DNA of 22,379 nt from Hypsibius dujardini. Its lineage: Eukaryota > Tardigrada > Eutardigrada > Parachela > Hypsibiidae. Below, one piece after another: positions 11,673-22,379 of this stretch. Under the pieces are notes generated by a model. The model ran no database searches. It was not told where the DNA came from and saw only the letters and a list, made by a program, of their open reading frames with translations. The number at the start of each line of letters is the position of its first letter. Positions within the stretch are counted from its first letter, which is position 1. Both the position numbers and the translations under genes were made by a program. The stretch covers positions 1-22,379 of the forward strand of contig LRSR01007359.1 of the NCBI GenBank assembly GCA_001579985.1, written 5' to 3'.

Positions 11673-11703
11673 GTAACGAGTAACGAGTAACGAGTAACGA
11701 GTA
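11673..11703. repeat. Heptamer tandem repeat GTAACGA, about 4.4 copies
   Basis: Four perfect GTAACGA units are followed by a partial unit GTA. The array is short and lies in a gene-free spacer. Confidence 0.95.
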
Positions 11704-12398
11704 TTGCAGTACGAGAACAAGTATACTCACGTCACAAGGGAATCCCCCCACCCCCACACTCGGATACCAAATTCATCTCCTATCAGTTTCTGCAAGAGCG
11801 CTATGATGAGCTGAGAATAAGAATATGATGAGCTGCTACTCTTTTTGCTGAGAATAAAACATAAATTTGTTACACCTTATTTTTGTTTTTGAAAGAGAAG
11901 GCAAAAAAGGCCTTCAAATGTGTTCTGTGTGAGCAAACTTATTTTCTGACTTGTGGATGGTTCAAGGCTACGTCGTTTTTCGAGCACTTCTTTCACTGTA
12001 ATCATTTTGTGATGCCATTATTTGGAGTATAGATGATTTTTATGTTCCAATCGTGACGTGGGTAGAAGTGTCATCAATTGGGCAATCAATGACCACGGGT
12101 GATCGCAGCGCCCTCTATGTACCACTTCCGTCCAGTTTTTGATTTTTTTTTAAATTGAAAATACAGAAATGTATGTCGTTTCTCAGTGGAAATATAAGTA
12201 ACGCATCATGGAGCACTTGCTGAAATTGATAGAACTAGCGAATTTCGTATCCGGGAGTGGAGGGAATCCCTTGTCAGAAGCCACAATGAACAACTCATAG
12301 GCGCGATCGAACCAAGGATCTAAACTACTGTATGATCATGATGGTCTACTGTCTGATCCAGAGATTGAGCACGATAACGGTCAGTTCGTCCCAAACTG

Positions 12399-12440
12399 TA
12401 GTACACTACTGTACAAGTGGTACATGCAGTAGTGTACTAG
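12399..12440. repeat. Short hairpin in probable cathepsin Z 3' region
   Basis: Arms containing AGTACACTACTG and its complement CAGTAGTGTACT face each other around a loop of about 15 bases. It lies 50-90 bases past the minus-strand stop codon and so probably in the 3' untranslated region. Confidence 0.6.
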
Positions 12441-12489
12441 AACGGAACAATGGGATCGGCGAAAGCGCAATCTGCAAGGACAGAATCGA

Positions 12490-15243
12490 TCACGTCACGA
12501 TGTACGTACGAAACTCATACCCCGGTCCGTACAATCCCTTTAAGGTGAACGAACCTGACTCGACTTGGAGGTTGTAGTCGTTGCCTTGGCCGTTTTTGTA
12601 GGCGGAAGTGACAATCTTGAACCTGAGAATGAACAAATTCCTTAAACTCATTTGTCTACTCCCACAACACTAGAAAAGGCACATGGGTACTAGAATGTGA
12701 AAAAAAGGGTATATGACAATCTTACCAGCCATGCTCGCCCCAGGGCTCACCCCATGAGTTCCTGTATAGGCGAAGTCGAACTGTCATTATGCGGTGGATC
12801 ACACTGAGAGACCTAGAGCTAATCGGTCAATCAAACTCCCTGCCTACCTTCCAATCCAGTATTCTACACCGCTGTCGTGGTCCACGCCCCAGCCCACAAT
12901 TGATAGGATATGATTTATCTACGCATAGAAAAAGAGACGGAAATCACATCAATACAATGTAATCTTTTCCAAATATCACGGAAGAGAAACAGAGGAAAAT
13001 GTACGATACTTACACCAGCTCCCGGAGCGTACTCGCTATACACACCACTCTGGTAGTCCTCAAACTTTTCCGTCACTGCGATTCCGCATCTGTCAAAGTG
13101 AATTGGCAAATTGGCCGACGATTAAGGAATGTGGGAATATTAACGGCGGTGAGTATCGTAGCGAGGGGGTCAATGCTACTAATGAATAAACACATACGCG
13201 ATAGGTCCCTTCTTCCAGATTTCCATCATCATCTTCTCGCGTCCGCTGACCGGGCCGAAATCGCCCACCTTGTAGAGCGTGTAGTTGCTGGGCGGGACTA
13301 CGTAACACTTGCCGAATTCCGAGCAAGTTCCGCATTGATTGAACGGTTTGCAAGCTAAATATAGGAATCGCAGCAGGTATAGGCTTATATAGCTGTACAA
13401 AAAGAGGCACGTTATAAAACAGGCACTGCACTGGCGCACTGCACTGGCGCATTGCACATTCTACCATAGGCTCTTCGATGATTCATAAACATTTTTTACT
13501 TTGGGGCAGGAAGAGTGCCGAATACACAATCCATTCATACGGTAGTTAATTTATATCTTATTGCATACTCACCACTGAAAATTTTTCCATTAAACATTTT
13601 TTTCTTCCATCAAATCAGTTTTTGTCTCTATTCGCGAAACAATGGGCGGGAAATTGAACCAGAAAGGACGATTGTGATCAAGTGCGGTGCGCCAGTGCGC
13701 CAATGCGGTGCGCCAGTGCAGTGCGCCAGTGCGGTGCGCTAGTGCAGTGCGCCAGTGCGGTGCGCTAGTGCAGTGCGCCAGTGCAGTGCGCCAGTGCAGT
13801 GCATGTTTTATAACGTGCCACAGAAAGATAAGGCTCAACTTTGGCGGGAGTGCAAGAACCGATACTACTGAAGAGTGTTGATCTTACAAATACCGACGGA
13901 TAAACAAATACTTACGTTGATCAATAGCCTGATAGTTGTTGCATGTCTCATCCGGGATTCCCTTCTTGTGGGCGTACTCAAAGACGGCCAGGCCACCGCC
14001 GCCGTGGCAGGTCCCAGCATCCCCGCAATCCAATACCTGAAATAAACTGTCATGATCAACAGTATGATTACAAAGCCGTCGTCTTAGAGCTTTTTTCATA
14101 TCAAACTAACAAACCAGTTCAACTCTCAACATTGGCGATGGTCACTCTTACATTCTGCGGGCTGAGGTAAGTGGACGGCCATGCTCCTTTGCGGGCGATA
14201 TTGATCCGATCGGCCAGCGAACTGGTTGTGCCCATCGCCCAGCACGATCCACAGTCTAAGTAAATAAAATATAAATTCTACATAAACACACATATATATG
14301 TAATATAATAGTATGCGTATATTATTCGTATGTATGTATTATACTACATAAATACAAGATATACAAAACCTATGAATTTTATATTATGTCATAAACACAT
14401 AAATATTTATAGTTAAATGTACGACGGCCTTTCCGAAGTACGATCGCGTGTTACCAAAGCGCAAGCAATACAGGGACGAATGGACAGTACGAGGTGAAAT
14501 ACATATTTCGGCTCACCCTCCATTCGGTCGATAAATCGGCTCACTCATGGGTTCTCCTCAACGGCAGGTGCTTGATTGTTTGATTTTTAGAAATGCTATA
14601 GTATACTAGGATTTAGTGAAGAAAATCAAACAATCAAGCACCCGCTATCAAAGAGAAACCTTTGAATGAGCCTATTTATCGAGCAAATGGAAGGTAAACC
14701 GAAATACAGACTTCACCTCATGCTACAAGTGTAATATGGTAGGACATTAAGTTAAGGGCGGATTAATTGTCTTCGCGGATGATCGTTCTTGCCCTCTCAC
14801 TTACATTGGGGAATGTGCTGATTACGTGTGGGTGAGACGTAGTTCACCTACAACAAGAGCAAGCTAATACCGGAATGGTAGAAAGGGAATCTGGATATAT
14901 ACCAAATGTCAAATAAATTCTGAATTACCCCGTCGACGTTGCGCCAATCCCACGCTTCCGGGATGTTCTCCGCTCCGAGAAACTCGTGCGGACGCGGTTT
15001 CGTCCTACGAGCAAACACAATCACACATTCTTTATCGTTCTCTTCGGCTCCCACAGATACCCTCACGGACCTCACGGACCTCACGGACCTCAGCAGTCAC
15101 GCTGTGACATACCGAACAGGCTTGACGTTACGGTCATAAGCTTTGTTGTAACAACCTCCACGACCGCGGCCTTTACGAGCCTCGGCGATCTCTGCGCCAG
15201 CAATGACCGCCGCCACAACGAGGGCCAAACAGAGTTTCATCAT
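12490..15243 (-). CDS. CTSZ: Cathepsin Z (cathepsin X), papain-family carboxypeptidase
   Basis: Ten exons: 15113-15243, 14929-15004, 14805-14847, 14152-14255, 13916-14036, 13198-13354, 13014-13089, 12848-12918, 12726-12761 and 12490-12622 (TGA). All phases agree, giving 315 residues (human about 303). Residues 1-22 look like a signal peptide, and the short propeptide has a lone Cys31 of the kind that blocks the active site in this family. Mature start is near [18 protein letters not shown]. The RNQHIPQYCGSCW segment holds the oxyanion Gln79, the His80-Ile-Pro mini-loop unique to cathepsin Z, and catalytic Cys88. The other catalytic residues are His239 ([11 protein letters not shown]) and Asn261 (NSWGEPWGE). 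The enzyme is a lysosomal or secreted cysteine monocarboxypeptidase. The human propeptide RGD is absent (GRGRGG instead). The C-terminus is slightly extended. Nothing suggests loss of activity. The start is a tandem ATG ATG; the upstream one is used here. Confidence 0.97.
13406..13819. mobile_element. Inverted-repeat element with tandem-repeat arm, in cathepsin Z intron
   Basis: The left terminus GGCACGTTATAAAACAGGCA (13406-13425) and about 30 further bases are the reverse complement of 13770-13819, with few mismatches. The right arm is extended inward to about 13680 by a tandem array of an approximately 13-base unit (GTGCGCCAGTGCA with variants). The 414 bp unit has no coding potential and sits in the intron between exons 5 and 6 (13355-13915). 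It looks like a MITE-type insertion whose inner arm repeats have expanded on one side only. No clear target-site duplication was found. Confidence 0.8.
14491..14719. mobile_element. Long foldback repeat in cathepsin Z intron
   Basis: Arms of about 98 bases at 14491-14588 and 14622-14719 are reverse complements with scattered mismatches. Shared blocks are GAGGTGAA, TATTTCGG, CGATAAAT and GTGCTTGATTGTTTGATTTT. The loop is about 33 bases. It lies in the intron 14256-14804, between the exon encoding RNQHIPQ and the exon encoding CGSCW. It resembles a non-autonomous foldback element, distinct in sequence from the 2284-2815 family. Confidence 0.85.
15060..15092. repeat. Nonamer tandem repeat (CTCACGGAC), 3-4 copies
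   Basis: CTCACGGAC units repeat in the first intron of cathepsin Z (15005-15112). The repeat explains the TDLTDLTDL-like open frames here. Confidence 0.9.
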
Positions 15244-16353
15244 GCCAATGCTCAAATGCTCAAAAGACTTCTTGAAAATAATAGGGAGAAATAATCCGGC
15301 AAAAATCTAAACGGAAAAACGGCGATCGCGCAGTGAAGAATCAGTCGTGTAATTTGATGCGAAGACAAAGCCCTGATAGAGTATGGTCTTATGACCGCCT
15401 GACCCGAACAAACTCAAAGGCTAACCCGAGGGAAACGTTGGTGAAACATGCACAAGCCCAGTTCACGACCGACCTTATCAGTTGGTGGCCGGGGCAGATC
15501 GACGGACGGACACCTAATCAGATCAGACAGTTCCGGAATTTCTGTCCATTAGGCCGGTGTAGTAAACAAAAGCCCTAAATTATCCGGATCGTTTTATAAG
15601 GATCGTTCAGCAGCAGCAGCGATCACCGAACGCAAACCATCCAGGTTGAATCGTGATGGATAGCAACACGACACCACACAACTTTATCGACTGTGTTTAG
15701 TGTCTAGTACACACAAATGCTACGGTCAATTCTACCACAGCGCCACCACGCTTGATTGTTCGATCATCGGCTGATTGATTACTTGATTGTTGTATGCTGC
15801 GCTCGCAGTTACTATTTTTGCGTACAGCTCTGCACCGCAGTACTCAAATCAACAACATCAATTGAAATGCCATTTTTGTTGCAATCATAAAAAAATAGAA
15901 ACCGTAAAGGTTTTTTTCGTAAATTTCATCGGCTGCATTGTGACGTAGATACACACACACACAGCATGCATTATTCTGTTTCTGCCACGTCGAAGTATGA
16001 GTGGTGGCGCATCAGAAATTTATGTATCTATAATGGGTCTGTGTAGGTGCAGGTCCGACTACACCGTAAATTTTATGCCGTAGTTCAAATTGCACATTCG
16101 TACTTTTTAAATTAGGACTTTGAAACATTTTGTTGTTTACGATGCTTTTTATTCATCTCCGTGACTGCAACTCAAACTCTTGTCACATCCAGATCCAATA
16201 CCAGTAGTAGTATTATTCTTCGTTTCCTGTTTCAAATATTTAGCGGATATGGATTTTCAGCACTGATTGTCTTACGATTGGAAGATTGCCGGTTGTGGAG
16301 CAGCTGATTTCGACGCGGACAGCTGACTAATTTCAAATCCAAAAATACCGACG
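15244..16353. promoter_or_regulatory. Divergent spacer between cathepsin Z and MON2
   Basis: The two start codons (15243 minus, 16354 plus) face away from each other across about 1.1 kb. The spacer should hold both promoters and 5' untranslated regions. It contains a short CAG run near 15608, a TGATTGATT-rich stretch near 15750-15795 and a short CA run near 15950. I see no unambiguous TATA box and no convincing gene. Confidence 0.6.
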
Positions 16354-19300
16354 ATGACGCTGAGCGCCGTGGACTTGAAATTCGTGGAGGGATTCCTCGG
16401 TGATCTGCGAAATATATCCAACGAAGGAAGAAAGAAGCATTCTGCGGTGAAAGAAGTGCGCTTCGGATTAGAAATCCATTTGTACCTGGAGGAAGAACTT
16501 TAAATGAATGAACGTCTAGTTTTAACGATGCCGTCTCGGTTTTAGGCCTCCGAAACTGCGATCATCCGTCTGCGCAATCTAAGCCTCAACGGCAAAGATG
16601 TCCGGCAGAGTATGGGCTTTCACTTAAAAAGAGTCGTCGTTTTGGACGGGGAAGGGGAAAGTAATTTCGGAGTGTTTTGTTTTGCAGGCATCGTCAGCCA
16701 CTGTTTGGATTTACTGCAGCCGATATTGCTGGCGGCGGAGAGTGGCAACTCAAAGCTGGTTATTTTGGGACTGCAGGCGTTGCAAAGATTATTTGCGCAC
16801 GAAACGATTGCGGATGTAAGTGAGAAAACGGTGTGTTGTGACATTTCTTAGTGAGTTGTCTGTACACAATGCATGAGGCTTGGTTGATTGATGAATTGGT
16901 TGGGATTACGGATTTTGCGTGTGGTCGGTTACTTGATCGATCTCTTTTGCATTTCTTTGGCCGGTTCAGCCCAATGGAGTGCTTAATGCATGTTTGTCCG
17001 CGATTATCGGCTGCTATTGCTGATACGATAGCAGTTGATTGGTTTTTGGTTTGATTGAATTTCTATCGTTTGTAGACTTCCCTGCCGGTGGTCATGAGCC
17101 TGATGTGGACACTCATGGAGAATCACACGGAAGAGCTCAAGCTGATACAAACCATCACCATAATAATAACGTCCAGCAACATTCTACACGGGGAATACTT
17201 AGCGAAAGTACGTGTGAAAACAATTCCGCTCTGAAGTGGTCGCGCCGCCACTGACCGTCGTCGTGCTGTTTGGCTTCGCAGAGTTTGGTTATTTGCTTGC
17301 GCATGCACTTCGGGAAGGATCCCGTGGTGAGCAACACAGCCGGCGCGGCAATCCGCCAGCTTGTGCCGCTGTTGTTTGAGAAGGCGCTGGAAGAAAGTCG
17401 TCTTGACAGAAACGCGGGTAATTTTTGCCACTATCAATCTCAAATCGAATCCGGGGGAAATGAATCGAAATGCTACAGTGATTTTTATTTTTCAGCCGAG
17501 CGGCCGGTGTTTGAGCCACAACGACTCGGTAGCAATTCCGTGCCAGCGTCCCTTGGGCGATGCGGAGCTGATGCCTATGCTCTGCTGCAGGTATATTCTA
17601 CTTACTGTCAAACTCCTATTCCAGTAACAAAATGCAGTATTTCTTGTCCAGGATTTATGCCAAATTATGAACGGAGAGCAACAGACATGGCTCATCGGAA
17701 TGACAGAGATGACCAGAGTACTTGCGCTGGAGTTAATCGAGAGCATCCTTATGGGATACCGACCATTATTTGATGTTGGTCTTTACCTTGCTGTTTCTTT
17801 TTCGTTGCACCAATGTATCAAACTGTTTCTTACTTCCACACAGTCAAAAGAGTTTTCATACCTGCTGCGAGAAAGACTCTGCCCGCTGTTGATCAAGCTG
17901 ATCTCCCCATGCGTCCGACATTCCCGCGGTGGTGCACAGCAACCCGGCTCAAGCTCCACCGGTAATTCCGCGTCGGATAAGCCGTCCTTCCCGGTGACTG
18001 TGCATCTCATACGGATCGTCTACGTCTTGCTCATCGCTTACTGTGATCTGCTCCGGACGGAATCTGAAATATTCTACTCCTTGCTGATGAAATTTGTCGA
18101 CTCTGACAAGGTGGTGTGGACAAAACTCCTGGCGATGGAGGTCTTTTTCAAACTTCTCACCGATCCGAAAATGGTTCTGTAAGTCTGATTCGCGTCTGTT
18201 GAGTTGCTTCCAAATCGCCATCTCAGTTCCTCACTGGCTTTTGTTCTCCTGCAGACTGATTAGTCAAACCTACTGCACAAAAGCAGCTTCTGAGGGTGTG
18301 TTTGGGGACATGGTCAACACTATCAACAACTACATCCTGGCAGTGTTCGTCAAACCGACATCCCCCTCCGCTTCCCCTGCAACTTCCCCGTCGACGCCTC
18401 AACAGGCAGGCACCCAGATATTCTCCCCCACATTCACCTACAAGGATGTCAGCATCCAGCTAGTACCCCTTGGGAAACCAACATTGTACGTCACTTTTAT
18501 GTGCCGGATTCTGATGGATTGATAATCAGCTTGTACACCTGGAATATCTGTTCAGCATTTTAACATTCCAGGCTTGAGTCTCGCGAATCAGAACCGCCGG
18601 CCGCCACTGACAGCTACGGAATGTCGCTGGCCTTTTCCTGTCTCTGTTTCGTTTCACGCACCATGATGGAGCTCCAAGAAGCGCTTCCGCCGACGGGAGA
18701 CGAAAATAAAGGTCCGTATCATGTCAGCCTCCTTGGGCGGATGGTAAGGCACTAACAGCACGTTCTTGTAGTGGCTCTACAAATGTTGGTGCAGCATTCG
18801 TGGTGTGGGATGCTTTCAGCGGTATCTACTCTACTTGAGGTATGACCTTACAACTACACACATGGCCACAATACTGGGTGTTTGGCTCAAACACGGGCCA
18901 CCCACTTTTGCTTGCGCCCAGCTAGAGACTGGTTTGAACTCTGCCACCCAGTAATCTGGCCACGTGTGTACATTCCGTTGCGACCTAACCAGGGTCAGGT
19001 TAAAATACAAATTGGAAAATTTTACACTCTTACCCATGTAGGCGAGTTGCGATGACTCAGTCACGGATAGCCTCCTGCAGATCTGCAAGGTGTACGTGAA
19101 GGCAGCCGGACTGGTGAAAATGGACATTGTCCGAGAAGCTTTCATCACGGCATTATGCAAAGCCGCATTTCCCATCAATTACACCATCGGCATTATTAAG
19201 GCGGCGTCGTCGCGTGTGGCATCCTTCAGGCCGGATGCAGCCGGTACAAATCTCTTGTTCCCCTATCAAGCTGCTGGTGTGCTGTGTAATGACGTTAGAG

Positions 19301-22300
19301 ATTTCGGTTCGTAGGCCTGGAAAGGAAGGCAAACGGCGACACGGCAGCTGCCGATTCGAAAAACCGAAACCAGATCGTAGCAGTTGGAACACCCCTCAGC
19401 TCGTCGTTTCCGGGCGCAGTCATGGTAAGCCAGCCAGTCCATTTGGTCTTGACTGTGATGTCAAAATGTCCTCTTTCGTAGTTGACCGCGAAGAACATAA
19501 CTTGCCTGAATACCCTTCTGGACATTACCACGGCACTCGGGGATCTCCTCAACAATTCGTGGATCCTTGTCCTGGCTTCGCTGCAACACCTGTCGTGGAT
19601 TCTCGGAATGAATCAAATTGTCCCGGGCTCGGTGAACGGGCTGGCTAAACAACGCCAGCGTGCCAATGAGAGCTCACAGAGCACCATCCTAACCAATGTC
19701 ATGATGTCGGATCTGCCGGAGCTGACTAAGCGGTTCGACGATGTCTTTCGTCAAACGCGCCTCTTGACGGATACGTCCTTGGAGCACGTGGTCAGCGCGC
19801 TTTGCAAATTATCTCAGGACGCGCTGGAGACGACGGCAGCTAGTCGGGTACTTCCACTGCGGAGTAGGAGGAGGATGCGAATATTCTGACGACTAATTTT
19901 TCCCCTTTTTAAAGGATCCGTCTTTGTTCGCGGTGGCCAAGATGGTTGACGTCTGTTTGGTTAACATGTTCCGGATCGACACTTGGTGGACTGTAGTTAC
20001 TCAAAATCTCACTGAGGTTTTTCTACTGTCTTTCCTATGTCAGGTGGTGTGTAGGTGAGCAATCATTCATCCCGCATGCGTGTTGCAGGTGGCGGGCAAC
20101 ACAAATCCAGTTCTCCGGGAGTGGGGCACGGATGCGATAACAACCCTCGTCAAGGAGTGCCTGGCCTACGATTTCCGGCCTTCCTTGCACTCCAACCACG
20201 TAAGATCCCCTCTATAAAACTATCACTTTTATTGTCCTTAACTTTGTGTCTTTTCGTTGAAAGAATTTGCAAAACAAAATTCTTCATCCATTGCTGGCGT
20301 TGTCCCGGATCGGATGGGCGGACGTGCGGCTGAAGCAGTTCAACTGCATCAATCACATAATTTTGAGTTTCGCCGAGAAGATACCGAGCTGTTGGCGACC
20401 CATCGTGGAAGTGATCGGAGCGGTTAACGGCATTGCCGAGTAGGTCCCGCGGAGTCGTAGTTTCCGACGGTCTGCTTCGTCTTTACTGTCAGTTGTCGCA
20501 ACTTTTGCCTTATCCTCTTATTAGCGATGCCCTGATCCGTGCTGGCTTCAATTGTGTCCAAGCGGTCGTGTCCGACCACCTCACCGGAATCTCATTCGAC
20601 TGTGTGGAGCAGTGTGCGGAGGCAGCAACCCGCTACGGGAATCAGACGCTGGAATTGAACGTCAGCTTGACGGCCATCGGATTGCTGGTAAGCCACGGCG
20701 TCGGGCTTTGATGAACGTCTTCCGGATCGACTTGACCGAAAGTAAACTTGGTGTTCTTTCTGCAGTGGAATATTGCCGACCACATTTTCAAAAACCGGCA
20801 CAGTTTCGACGTGACTCAAGACCGCCTGCTGGAATCGATGCTCACACTGTACAAGCACCTCTCACAACTCTGCTTGGACATCCGACCGGAAGTTCGGAAA
20901 TCAGCAGCACAGACTCTGTTCCTGGCGATTGCATCGCATGGCAATGCTTTGGATCTACCCACGTGGCATCGATTGATCGTAGACGTAGGTCTACGAGCAT
21001 TGTTCCACTTGTGACCTCGAACTGATCCTGTATATGTGATGGTGCCCTGTGCTCGAACTGATGGATGGTTTCAGGTTTGCTACACCTTACTGAAATGTCT
21101 GGAGAAGTACTGCATGACCGCGTCGGAGGAACGAATCGGTGACGAGGAGGACGGCAAGGTCGTCATGCATCACTCGCGCGATACGGCGAAGAAGCAGTGG
21201 GCGGAGACCTGGGCGATGGTCCTACCGACCGTCACCAAAACTGTCCTGGGAAATCTTCCTGTTGTCGTGAAACTAAGTAATTAGCTTCAACTTAAGCTTT
21301 ATCCGCTTTTGGGATGACTCTGGTGAGGCTGTCCTCTTATTTTGGCAGAGCAACCACAGCAGGCATGGCAAGGTATCCTGCATCATATCCAACGCGGTGG
21401 GATTTCTGGATTGGAAGAGGTCTCCATGTCGGCGTTGAAGTGCCTTGATGACATTATATTGATTGGAGAAGGACGGGAGCAGGATAAGTTGCCGTTGGAT
21501 ATCACTGTGCCGATGTGGGATGATGTCTGGAAGGCCTGCCATGGCGTCGGGGTCGGGCTGAATGACCTGATGCGGCGGTCACCAAATATGTACGCGGTTT
21601 CTGTGTGTTTCGGTCGTTGCAGTTGCCTGTTCTGATGTTATGGCATATTGCAGTGAAAGTTTACCGTCGCAAAAGCTCATCACATTTTACACGATCATCT
21701 ACCGCCGCCTGAATCATCAAGTACGGAATAACTTTACGACGGAGATGTTCCGGAAGCTCCAAGACGTTTTTCCGGCGATCATGCTGCCTGTTCTCAATCG
21801 GAATGCCTCAAAGATGATGGCATGTCGGGCGGAAATTTCGCCACTACAAGATTCGGTTTTACAAATAGCCGAATCGTTGCAATTGGTATGAGGGATTGAA
21901 AACAAAACGAAACCGCTAATACAGACAGACAGACAGACAGATAGACAGAGAGGCAAACAGGCAAACAGGCTGACAGACAGACAGAGAGGCAAACAGGCAG
22001 ACAGGCTGACAGACGTGTTTGCAATCATCCCGAGTCTTAATTTATCGGTATTTTCGGACAATAGGAAGTACTGAAACCACGGTCGCCCTCACCCCATTTG
22101 ATCACGGAGCTCTTCAACTTGTGGCTAAAATACGCCAGACACTCGACATCACACGCTGTCATCGCAAGAGCGTTAGCTATGGAGCCGGAGTACCTCATAA
22201 GGTTTGTTGCAACAGAATCGGCCGGTTTAGAAATGCTTTCATTATTCCTCTGAATTTGCAGGTGGTGGGCGGCTACATTCTCACTCTTCTCCGAAACCGC

Positions 22301-22379
22301 CATGCAACGGGTGGTGGAACTTTACCAACAAACACACGCCTGGAAATTGGTCATGGACTCGGACACACTGAGCAACATT
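16354..22379 (+). CDS. MON2: MON2 homologue, Golgi-endosome trafficking scaffold (3' end outside window)
   Basis: Exons: 16354-16455, 16546-16609, 16688-16815, 17076-17207, 17282-17417, 17496-17590, 17652-17774, 17844-18178, 18255-18485, 18572-18711, 18772-18839, 19042-19243 (or to 19276), 19315-19424, 19482-19847, 19915-20016, 20089-20199, 20264-20439, 20525-20687, 20766-20984, 21075-21276, 21349-21589, 21654-21885, 22065-22201, 22262-22379. They join without a stop into 1311 residues, against about 1717 in human, and the C-terminal part lies outside. MON2-like stretches run throughout: MENHTEELKLIQT, WLIGMTEMTRVLALELIES, EFSYLLRERLCP, LVLASLQHLSWILG, DPSLFAVAKMVD, RPEVRKSAAQTLF and HHSRDTAKKQWAETWAM. 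MON2 is related to the BIG/GBF Arf exchange factors (DCB and HUS regions) but lacks a Sec7 domain. It works with DOPEY on endosome-to-Golgi recycling. A Ser/Pro-rich linker in exon 9 is lineage-specific. For exon 12 the first donor gives a 71 nt intron, more usual in this gene than the alternative 38 nt. Confidence 0.97.
18856..18969. mobile_element. Small foldback element in MON2 intron
   Basis: Arms at 18856-18892 and 18932-18969 pair (ACACACATGGCC / GGCCACGTGTGT, then ACTGGGTG / CACCCAGT, then CTCAAAC / GTTTGAA). It lies in the intron 18840-19041. The outer end resembles the ACACACGTGGC end of the elements at 2284-2815. Confidence 0.7.
21918..22016. repeat. (GACA)n microsatellite in MON2 intron
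   Basis: Interrupted GACA and GGCAAACA units fill most of the intron 21886-22064. The Cys/Leu-rich minus-strand open frames are repeat translations. Confidence 0.95.

Larger units (their letters stand above)
11061..12489. other. Spacer between COQ3-like pseudogene and cathepsin Z
   Basis: No gene is supported. It holds a heptamer array (11673-11703), a perfect TGACGTCA palindrome (11598-11605), an AT-rich stretch near 11090-11170 and a short hairpin (12399-12440) just downstream of the cathepsin stop codon. Opposite-strand open frames at 11334-11667 overlap each other and have no recognisable motifs. A missing 5' part of the COQ3-like gene would be expected here but was not found. Confidence 0.5.

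Noticed and set aside
13590-13838. His/Ala/Leu/Thr-repeat open frame on the minus strand
   Set aside because: It translates the GTGCGCCAGTGCA tandem repeat inside a cathepsin Z intron.

Overview
The window is nuclear DNA of a small-genome invertebrate animal. Genes are split by many short introns with GT..AG ends (mostly about 50-90 nt, some several hundred). The recognisable products are metazoan: MON2, cathepsin Z, a MOB-family protein and COQ3. No operons, ribosome binding sites or phage and plasmid genes are visible. The phylum cannot be fixed from this sequence; a tardigrade or similar ecdysozoan is only a guess. (GACA)n/(TGTC)n microsatellites and small inverted-repeat elements lie in many introns and spacers.

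Layout, left to right. 1-2044 is the first copy of a long dispersed or duplicated repeat that starts with a TTCAACCCAGCTTTTTCGTT minisatellite. 2284-2815 is a cluster of nested foldback elements. 3568-8217 (minus) is a transcription unit whose last five exons encode a divergent MOB/phocein domain. Its upstream exons encode an unrecognised N-terminal part with an Ala-rich coiled coil and a Ser/Pro-rich linker. 8212-9902 is the second copy of the repeat, and it begins on the start codon of the MOB unit. 10077-11060 (minus) is a damaged COQ3-like gene with a frameshift, an early stop and no N-terminal half. 12490-15243 (minus) is an intact ten-exon cathepsin Z gene carrying two inverted-repeat insertions in its introns. 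16354-22379 (plus) is the first 24 exons of MON2, running off the right edge.

Cathepsin Z and MON2 are divergently transcribed from a shared spacer of about 1.1 kb. The proteins belong to endolysosomal proteolysis (CTSZ), Golgi-endosome trafficking (MON2) and possibly STRIPAK/MOB signalling. Nothing indicates that they form a coordinated cluster. I did not find a clearly new multi-gene system. The most unusual items are the MOB-domain fusion with a damaged zinc site, the nested foldback family, and the duplicated minisatellite-bearing repeat.
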